Below are positions 5,800-11,831 of a stretch of 11,831 nt of DNA, piece by piece. The notes beneath the pieces were generated by a model. It saw only the letters and a program-made list of their open reading frames with translations. It was not told where the DNA came from and did not search any database. Each line of letters opens with the position of its first letter. Within the stretch, counting starts at the first letter, position 1. The DNA lies in contig JANLPL010000154.1 of the NCBI GenBank assembly GCA_031367195.1, positions 1 through 11,831 of the forward strand. The letters run 5' to 3'. Source of the DNA: Roseiarcus sp031367195 (GTDB lineage: Bacteria > Pseudomonadota > Alphaproteobacteria > Rhizobiales > Beijerinckiaceae). The translations under genes were made by a program, and so were the position numbers.

Positions 5800-8760
5800 A
5801 TGACGCGGCAGGACATCAACCAGAATTTTCTGCGCACCGCCTTTCTCGACGGCGCCAACGCGACCTATGTCGAGGCGTTGCAGGCGCGCTTCGAGCAAGA
5901 CCCGAACTCGGTCGAGCCCGGCTGGCGCGCATTCTTCGAATCGATTGGCGACGATTCCGACAGCGTCAACAAGGCGGTCAGCGGCCCGTCGTGGGAGCGC
6001 CCGCATTGGCCGCCCATGCCCAGCGATGAGTTGACCCATGCGCTCGACGGCAACTGGCCGGCGGCGGAAAAGGCGATCTCCTCCAAACTGAACACGAAGG
6101 CCGCCGAGCACGCGGTCGAGGCCCCGAGCGAAGACTCGGTCCTGCGCGCGACGCGCGATTCCGTGCGCGCGCTGATGATGATCCGCGCCTATCGCATGCG
6201 CGGCCATCTGCACGCCAATCTCGACCCGCTCGGCCTCGAGCCGCGCCGCGATCACGAGGAGCTGCATCCCGGCAATTACGGTTTCGATGAGGCCGACTAC
6301 GACCGCAAAATCTTCATCGACAATGTGCTCGGGCTTGAATTCGCGACCATCCGCGAGATGATGTCGATCCTGCGCCGCACCTATTGCGACACGATCGGCT
6401 TCGAGTTCATGCACATCTCCGATCCCGCCGAGAAGGCCTGGATTCAGGAGCGCATCGAGGGGCCGGACAAGGAGATCCAGTTCACCAAGGAGGGCAAGCG
6501 CGCTATCCTGTCGAAGCTGGTCGAGGCCGAGGGCTTCGAGAATTTCTTCGACATCAAATATCCCGGCGCCAAGCGCTTCGGCCTCGATGGCGCGGAGGCG
6601 ATGATCCCGGCGCTGGAGCAGATCATCAAACGCGGCGGTCAGTTGGGTCTGAAGGAGATTTGTCTGGGCATGGCCCACCGCGGCCGACTCAACGTGCTGT
6701 CCCAAGTGATGGGCAAACCGCACCGCGTCATCTTCCACGAGTTCAAGGGCGGCTCGGCCTCGCCCGACGCGGTGGAAGGTTCGGGCGACGTCAAATATCA
6801 CCTCGGCGCCTCGTCCAACCGCGAGTTCGACGGCAACAAGGTGCATCTGTCGTTGACCGCCAATCCCTCGCATCTGGAGATCGTCGATCCCGTCGTGCTC
6901 GGCAAGGTGCGCGCCAAACAGGATCAGCTCAACGATTATATCGAGCGCGTCAAGGTGATGCCGGTGCTGATCCACGGCGACGCGGCCTTCGCCGGCCAGG
7001 GCGTGGTGGCGGAATGTTTCGGCCTGTCGGGCCTGCGCGGCCACCGCACCGGCGGCACGATGCATTTCATCGTCAACAACCAGATCGGCTTCACCACCTA
7101 TCCCCGCTATTCGCGCTCCTCGCCCTACCCCTCCGACGTCGCCAAGCTGGTCGAGGCGCCGATCTTCCATGTCAACGGCGACGACCCGGAGGCCGTGGTT
7201 TACGTCGCCAAGGTCGCCACCGAGTTCCGGCAGAAATTCCACAAGCCGGTCGTCGTCGACATGTTCTGCTATCGCCGCTTCGGCCACAACGAGGGCGACG
7301 AGCCGGGCTTCACGCAGCCCTTGATGTATCGCACCATCAAGACCCATCCCACGACCTTACAGATCTACAGCAAGAAGCTGGTCGAGGAAGGCGTGATCGG
7401 CCCGACCGAATCCGACAAGATGCGCGCCGACTGGCGCCAGCGGCTCGACGCGGAATTCGAGGCCGGCCAGGCCTATGCCTCCAACAAGGCCGATTGGTTG
7501 GACGGCCGCTGGGCCGGCGTCAAATCCGCCAGCGAAATCTCCGACGACGACCGCCGCGGCGAGACCGCCGTCGACGCCGATCGCCTCAAATGGCTGACCG
7601 AGCGCATCACCCGCGTGCCGGAGGGCTTCAACGTCCACAAGACGATCCAGCGCTTTCTCGACAACCGCCGGGCGGCGATCGAATCGGGCGACAGCATCGA
7701 TTGGGCCACCGGCGAGGCGCTCGCCTTCGCCTCGCTGCTCGACGAGGGCGTGCCGGTGCGCCTGTCGGGACAGGACAGCGAGCGCGGCACGTTTTCGCAG
7801 CGACATTCCGTGCTGATCAATCAGGACAGCGAGGCGCGCTATCTCCCCTTCAACAACATCAAGGACGGGCAGGCCCGCTACGAGGTCATCAACTCGATGC
7901 TGTCAGAGGAAGCGGTGCTGGGCTTCGAATATGGCTACACGCTGGCCGAACCCAATGCACTGACGGTGTGGGAGGCTCAGTTCGGCGATTTCGCCAATGG
8001 CGCGCAGGTGCTGTTCGACCAGTTCATCTCGGCCGGCGAGCGCAAATGGCTGCGCATGTCGGGCCTCGTTTGCATGTTGCCGCACGGCTACGAGGGGCAG
8101 GGGCCGGAGCATTCCTCCGCGCGGCTGGAGCGCTTCCTGCAAATGTGCGCGGAAGACAATATGCAGGTCGTTAATTGCACGACTCCGGCGAATTTCTTCC
8201 ATGTGCTGCGCCGGCAGATCAAGCGCTCGTTCCGCAAGCCTCTGATCGCCATGACGCCGAAGTCCATGCTGCGCAACAAGCGCGCGGTTTCGGCTTTGTC
8301 GGCGATGTCCACCGGCTCGTCGTTCCATCGCCTGTTGTGGGATCACGCCGAGACGCACAAGGGCGAGAAGATCAAGCTCGCGCGCGACGAAAAAATCCGC
8401 CGCGTCGTCATCTGCTCGGGCAAGGTCTATTACGATCTCTACGACGATCGCGAGAAGCGCGGCGTCGATGACGTCTATCTCCTGCGCGTCGAACAGCTCT
8501 ATCCCTTCCCCGTCAAGGCGCTGGTCAAGGAGCTGAGCCGGTTCAAGCGCGCCGATATTGTCTGGTGTCAGGAAGAGCCGAAAAACATGGGCCCCTGGAG
8601 CTTTGTCGAGCCTTATATCGAGTGGGTGCTCGGCCAGATCGGCGGCAAGTCCAAGCGCGCCCGCTACGCCGGCCGCCCGGCGGCGGCGGCGACCGCCACC
8701 GGTCTGATGTCCAAACATCTGGCGCAGTTGAAGGCCTTCCTCGACGAATGTTTTGCTTAA
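5800..8760 (+). CDS. sucA: 2-oxoglutarate dehydrogenase E1 component
   Basis: The 986-residue thiamine-diphosphate enzyme decarboxylates 2-oxoglutarate and passes the succinyl group to the E2 lipoyl arm, the rate-setting step of this TCA segment. The N-terminal segment that typically docks the complex is present (NQNFLRTAFLDGANATYVE, residues 7-25). The catalytic core has MAHRGRLNVL (291-300), HGDAAFAGQG (392-401), NNQIGFTT (426-433), NGDDPEA (459-465) and RRFGHNEGDEP (492-502), which bind ThDP and magnesium. The pyrimidine-binding half shows GYEGQGPEHSSAR (763-775). The ending ATATGLMSKHLAQLKAFLDE is typical of alphaproteobacterial OdhA. Full length and intact, it starts ten bases after sucD and ends 12 bases before the YciI-like gene. 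Confidence 0.98.
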   Translation: MTRQDINQNFLRTAFLDGANATYVEALQARFEQDPNSVEPGWRAFFESIGDDSDSVNKAVSGPSWERPHWPPMPSDELTHALDGNWPAAEKAISSKLNTKAAEHAVEAPSEDSVLRATRDSVRALMMIRAYRMRGHLHANLDPLGLEPRRDHEELHPGNYGFDEADYDRKIFIDNVLGLEFATIREMMSILRRTYCDTIGFEFMHISDPAEKAWIQERIEGPDKEIQFTKEGKRAILSKLVEAEGFENFFDIKYPGAKRFGLDGAEAMIPALEQIIKRGGQLGLKEICLGMAHRGRLNVLSQVMGKPHRVIFHEFKGGSASPDAVEGSGDVKYHLGASSNREFDGNKVHLSLTANPSHLEIVDPVVLGKVRAKQDQLNDYIERVKVMPVLIHGDAAFAGQGVVAECFGLSGLRGHRTGGTMHFIVNNQIGFTTYPRYSRSSPYPSDVAKLVEAPIFHVNGDDPEAVVYVAKVATEFRQKFHKPVVVDMFCYRRFGHNEGDEPGFTQPLMYRTIKTHPTTLQIYSKKLVEEGVIGPTESDKMRADWRQRLDAEFEAGQAYASNKADWLDGRWAGVKSASEISDDDRRGETAVDADRLKWLTERITRVPEGFNVHKTIQRFLDNRRAAIESGDSIDWATGEALAFASLLDEGVPVRLSGQDSERGTFSQRHSVLINQDSEARYLPFNNIKDGQARYEVINSMLSEEAVLGFEYGYTLAEPNALTVWEAQFGDFANGAQVLFDQFISAGERKWLRMSGLVCMLPHGYEGQGPEHSSARLERFLQMCAEDNMQVVNCTTPANFFHVLRRQIKRSFRKPLIAMTPKSMLRNKRAVSALSAMSTGSSFHRLLWDHAETHKGEKIKLARDEKIRRVVICSGKVYYDLYDDREKRGVDDVYLLRVEQLYPFPVKALVKELSRFKRADIVWCQEEPKNMGPWSFVEPYIEWVLGQIGGKSKRARYAGRPAAAATATGLMSKHLAQLKAFLDECFA

Positions 8761-8772
8761 AGCGAGCGTGCG

Positions 8773-9102
8773 ATGGCCTATTTCCTGTGCAAGCTGATCC
8801 CGCCGCGCCCCACCTTTCTCGCCGACATGAGCGAGGAGGAGCGCGCGGCGATGCTAGCGCGTCAGGATTACTGGCTGCCTCAGCTCAACGCCGGCCTCGT
8901 CCTCGCGATGGGGCCGGTCGCCGACCCCGCCGGCTCCTATGGCGTGATGATCGTCAACGTTCCCTCGCTGAAAATGCTTGAGGACTGGCAGACGATGGAC
9001 CCGGTCTCGGTTTTGCGTTTCGTTTATGAGAATTATCCGATGCCTTCGGTCCGCGTCGCGCCGATCGAGCCGCTGGCGCCGGTCTCCTCCATCTCTCCTT
9101 GA
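8773..9102 (+). CDS. YciI-like (YCII domain) protein
   Basis: A 109-residue cytoplasmic protein with the YCII alpha/beta ferredoxin-like pattern: MAYFLCKLIPPRPTF as first strand, MSEEERAAMLARQDYWL as the central helix, NAGLVLAMGPVADPAGSYG as the loop and strand, and a final VYENYP region. Proteins of this family are small, poorly understood enzymes or binding proteins; no substrate is established for this one. The sequence contains no histidine, so the His of the His-Asp pair conserved in many YCII proteins is missing and catalysis of that type is doubtful. It sits 12 bases after sucA and 36 before sucB, so it is surely co-transcribed with the 2-oxoglutarate dehydrogenase genes. A role linked to that complex is inference only. 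Confidence 0.8.
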   Translation: MAYFLCKLIPPRPTFLADMSEEERAAMLARQDYWLPQLNAGLVLAMGPVADPAGSYGVMIVNVPSLKMLEDWQTMDPVSVLRFVYENYPMPSVRVAPIEPLAPVSSISP

Positions 9103-9138
9103 ACCCAACAGAAGGGCGCCCGGAGCGGCGCAAATCGC

Positions 9139-10332
9139 ATGGCGACTGACATTCGCGTTCCCACTCTCGGCGAGTCGATCTCGGAGGCCACCGTCGGCAA
9201 ATGGTTCAAACAGCGCGGCGATTCCGTCAAGGCCGACGAACCGCTGGTTGAACTGGAAACCGAGAAAGTGACGCTGGAAGTCAACGCGCCCGCCGCCGGC
9301 GTGTTGTCGGAGATCGTCGCCGATTCCGGCGCCACCGTCGCTATCGGCGCCCTGCTCGGCTCGCTCAGCGCCGCCGCCGCCGCCGGCGCGCCCGCCAGGC
9401 CGCAGGCCGCCGCGCCGAAAGCCGCCATGCCGCCCGCCCCCGCGGCGGCGAAGATGGCGGCCGAGAACGGGGTCGATCTCGGCGCGGTCGCCGGCAGCGG
9501 CAAGCGCGGGCAGGTGCTGAAAGGCGACGTGATCGACACGCTCGCCAAGCCCGCCGCCCCCGTCGCGCCGCCTATCCCCGCTCCTGCCCCCGCCCCGGCT
9601 CCCCAGCGCGCGCCCTCCACGCACGACGACGCCTCGCGCGAGGAACGGGTGCGGCTGACCAAACTGCGCCAGACCATCGCCCGGCGCCTGAAGGACGCGC
9701 AGAACACCGCGGCCATGCTGACGACCTTCAACGAGGTCGATATGTCCGAGGTCATGGCGATGCGCTCCAAATACAAGGACGCATTCGAGAAGAAGCATGG
9801 CGGCAAGCTCGGCTTCATGGGCTTCTTCGTCAAAGCCTGCGTGCAGGCGCTGAAGGACATTCCCGCCGTCAACGCCGAGATCGATGGGGCGGATCTGGTG
9901 TTCAAGAATTATTATCACCTCGGCATTGCGGTCGGCACCGACAAGGGCCTCGTCGTGCCGGTGGTGCGCGACGCCGACACGCTCTCCATCGCCGGCATCG
10001 AGAAGAGAATCGCCGATTACGGCAAGCGCGCGCGCGACGGTCAGTTGAAGATCGAGGAAATGTCGGGCGGCACCTTCACCATCACCAACGGCGGCATCTA
10101 CGGTTCGCTGATGTCGACGCCGATCCTCAACGCGCCGCAATCGGGTATTCTCGGCATGCACAAAATTCAGGAGCGGCCGATCGCCGTCAATGGCAAGGTC
10201 GAGATCCGGCCGATGATGTATCTGGCGATGAGCTACGATCATCGCGTGGTCGACGGCAAGGAGGCGGTGACCTTCCTGGTGCGCGTCAAGGAGGCGCTGG
10301 AGGACCCGGCGCGGCTGGTGCTGGATTTGTGA
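9139..10332 (+). CDS. sucB: 2-oxoglutarate dehydrogenase E2 (dihydrolipoamide succinyltransferase)
   Basis: The 397-residue core of the complex transfers succinyl from the lipoyl arm to CoA. A single lipoyl domain (1-78) has the lipoylated Lys43 in ETEKVTLEV. Ala/Pro-rich flexible linkers follow (about 79-102 and 135-157). The peripheral subunit-binding domain lies at about 102-133 (AAENGVDLGAVAGSGKRGQV). The catalytic domain starts near RVRLTKLRQTIARRL and ends with SYDHRVVDG, giving His368 and Asp372, then the usual EDPARLVLDL tail. All parts are present. The start at 9139 gives the standard ATDIRVPTLGESI. It follows the YciI-like gene by 36 bases and is nine bases from the DUF4160 ORF. Also called odhB. 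Confidence 0.97.
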   Translation: MATDIRVPTLGESISEATVGKWFKQRGDSVKADEPLVELETEKVTLEVNAPAAGVLSEIVADSGATVAIGALLGSLSAAAAAGAPARPQAAAPKAAMPPAPAAAKMAAENGVDLGAVAGSGKRGQVLKGDVIDTLAKPAAPVAPPIPAPAPAPAPQRAPSTHDDASREERVRLTKLRQTIARRLKDAQNTAAMLTTFNEVDMSEVMAMRSKYKDAFEKKHGGKLGFMGFFVKACVQALKDIPAVNAEIDGADLVFKNYYHLGIAVGTDKGLVVPVVRDADTLSIAGIEKRIADYGKRARDGQLKIEEMSGGTFTITNGGIYGSLMSTPILNAPQSGILGMHKIQERPIAVNGKVEIRPMMYLAMSYDHRVVDGKEAVTFLVRVKEALEDPARLVLDL

Positions 10333-10341
10333 AGCAGGATG

Positions 10342-10593
10342 ATGCCAATCGTGGCGGTCGTCGAGGGCGTGAAAATCGCCTTCTACGCATACGAACATTT
10401 GCCAGAGCATTTTCATGCGCTCATCGCGGAGCATCGCGCTGTGGTTGACATCGCTTCCGCATCGATTTCGCAGGGCTCGCTGCCCGCGCCGAAGCGAGCT
10501 AGAGTGTTGAAATAGGCGGCGGCGCGGCGGGAGGTTCTGCTGGCTCGCTTCGCCGCCGCCATCGCCCACGAGAAAGTGGAGCCGGTCGAATGA
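10342..10593 (+). pseudogene. DUF4160 gene with one in-frame TAG
   Basis: The frame begins MPIVAVVEGVKIAFYAYEHL and has the DUF4160 hallmark PEHFHA (21-26), with His23 and His25. A TAG at 10513-10515 ends it after 57 residues (PAPKRARVLK). Beyond the TAG the same frame continues without interruption as AAARREVLLARFAAAIAHEK and ends at TGA 10591-10593, exactly overlapping the next ATG (ATGA). Family members normally run about this full length and commonly have Trp near this point, so TAG is probably a one-base change from TGG. An ATG three bases earlier (10339) is an alternative start. DUF4160 is of unknown function and often pairs with DUF2442. The gene may be newly inactivated, make a 57-residue protein, or be read through by a suppressor; the first is most likely. 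Confidence 0.75.
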
Positions 10594-10880
10594 AGACGTT
10601 GCCTCATATCGTTTTCGCAGAGCCTGTCATTCACGGCGTGCTCAAGATCGCATTCGACGACGGATTCGAAGGCGTTGTCGATCTTCGGCCGCTCATCGCC
10701 AAGGGCAAAGTGTTTGGGTGGCTGGAGACGCCCGCGCATTTCGCGGCCATGAGGATCGACGAGCACGGGCATTCCGTCTCATGGTCGGACGCGACCAATT
10801 ATGTCATCGACCTCAGCGCCGACTCGTTGCGGCGAGACGCGGAGCGGCAAGCCGAGGTACATCGTTTGATGGTGGGCTAG
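10590..10880 (+). CDS. DUF2442 protein
   Basis: A 96-residue protein with the DUF2442 layout: a first strand around PHIVFAEPVIHGVLKIAFDD, then GFEGVVDLRPLI, then FGWLETPAHFAAMRIDEHGH, and VSWSDATNYVIDLSADSL, where family members have a W----D--P-D pattern. The family has no firm biochemical function. It is commonly encoded next to DUF4160, and the pair has been listed as a toxin-antitoxin-like arrangement. Here its ATG overlaps the distal DUF4160 stop by four bases, the sign of an ancestral translationally coupled pair. With the TAG upstream, ribosomes would now stop about 75 bases before this start, so its translation may be reduced. It lies between sucB and lpdA. Confidence 0.85.
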   Translation: MKTLPHIVFAEPVIHGVLKIAFDDGFEGVVDLRPLIAKGKVFGWLETPAHFAAMRIDEHGHSVSWSDATNYVIDLSADSLRRDAERQAEVHRLMVG

Positions 10881-10890
10881 AGACGATTGC

Positions 10891-11208
10891 ATGAGTGACG
10901 ACGAGACGAATTGGCGCCCTTCTTGGGATCAGAAGGTCGCGGAGGAGGCATTGGGCAAAGTCATATTGATAGGCGTTACCCGCCTTTCGCCGGACGGCGT
11001 CACGGTGCTGCGGCAGGAGCAGCTTTTCGGCGTTGTGGGAGTGGTGGACGAACAGAGCGGCGTCACAATTGAGCGGCAAGGCGTCCATGCCGGCGAACGT
11101 TTAATTTTACCCCCGGACCTGTCCCTCTTCAAGGCGGCGTCACCCGGCGAATACCGTCTCCGTTCGACCGGCGAAGTCGTCATCGACCCTGATTTCATCT
11201 CCCAATAG
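10891..11208 (+). CDS. Unknown 105-residue protein
   Basis: I cannot assign a function. The protein is acidic at the N-terminus with Trp residues (NWRPSWDQ, 7-14). A strand-rich middle follows (GKVILIGVTRL and EQLFGVVGVVD), then GERLILPPDLSLF (68-80) and a distinctive end GEYRLRSTGEVVIDPDF (86-102). I recall this ending from small uncharacterised bacterial proteins, some near polymorphic toxins, but that is weak memory rather than evidence. No signal peptide or membrane span is visible. It begins 10 bases after DUF2442 and is 65 bases from lpdA, so it likely belongs to the same inserted cassette as the DUF pair. Confidence 0.7.
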   Translation: MSDDETNWRPSWDQKVAEEALGKVILIGVTRLSPDGVTVLRQEQLFGVVGVVDEQSGVTIERQGVHAGERLILPPDLSLFKAASPGEYRLRSTGEVVIDPDFISQ

Positions 11209-11273
11209 GCCGTCACTGAACCCGTCAAACACCGAAGCGCCCGCGCGCGCTGGTTTTCGAAGAGAGCAACCAC

Positions 11274-11831
<558 letters not shown>

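Noticed and set aside
5665..7347. 560-codon open frame antisense to sucA and the end of sucD
   Set aside because: High-GC coding DNA with strong third-position bias keeps antisense frames open. The product is low-complexity, rich in His, Asp, Ala and Arg, without domain motifs, while sucA on the other strand is certain.
6384..8174. 596-codon + frame inside sucA
   Set aside because: Arg-rich shift-frame shadow of the E1 gene with no recognisable motif.
8854..10569. 571-codon open frame antisense to sucB and neighbours
   Set aside because: Same antisense-shadow effect; the Gly/Arg/Ala-rich stretch is simply the reverse of the Ala/Pro linker of E2.
11240..11261. AGCGC...GCGCT stem followed by GGTTTT before lpdA as a terminator
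   Set aside because: The stem is only 5 bp in a repetitive GC run and the T-run is four bases; too weak to call, and lpdA is expected to be co-transcribed.

Overview
The window is high-GC DNA carrying the long TCA-cycle cluster typical of Alphaproteobacteria, most likely Hyphomicrobiales (Rhizobiales-type; an inference from gene order and protein character, no marker gene is present). The backbone runs on the + strand as mdh (malate dehydrogenase, 1611-2573), sucC and sucD (succinyl-CoA synthetase beta and alpha, 2640-3839 and 4902-5789), sucA (2-oxoglutarate dehydrogenase E1, 5800-8760), sucB/odhB (E2, 9139-10332) and lpdA (E3 dihydrolipoamide dehydrogenase, from 11274, cut by the window end). 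Together they code for 2-oxoglutarate to succinyl-CoA to succinate, plus malate to oxaloacetate.

Bases 1-1134 are a graveyard of insertion sequences. A broken IS110-family transposase lies on the - strand (about 269-972). It has two frameshifts, an amber codon and a large internal deletion, and it abuts the 3' end of an IS4-like transposase on the + strand (about 966-1134). Bases 1135-1610 hold no gene but include a GC hairpin, a 24-bp ATTACAAA-N8-TTTGTAAT palindrome and an AT-rich likely promoter for mdh.

The unusual feature is that extra small genes, all on the + strand, sit at three junctions of the TCA cluster without breaking any backbone gene. Between sucC and sucD are a 72-residue single-pass membrane microprotein whose start overlaps the sucC stop (ATGA), a doubtful 46-residue ORF, and a complete VapBC-like toxin-antitoxin pair with its own palindrome. 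Between sucA and sucB is a YciI-like protein. Between sucB and lpdA are a DUF4160 gene interrupted by one in-frame TAG, a DUF2442 gene whose start overlaps the distal DUF4160 stop (ATGA), and a 105-residue protein of unknown function.

No tRNA, rRNA or CRISPR array was recognised. I see no wholly new system. The best leads are the sucC-coupled membrane microprotein, the toxin-antitoxin pair inside sucCD, and the DUF4160/DUF2442 pair with its amber codon.
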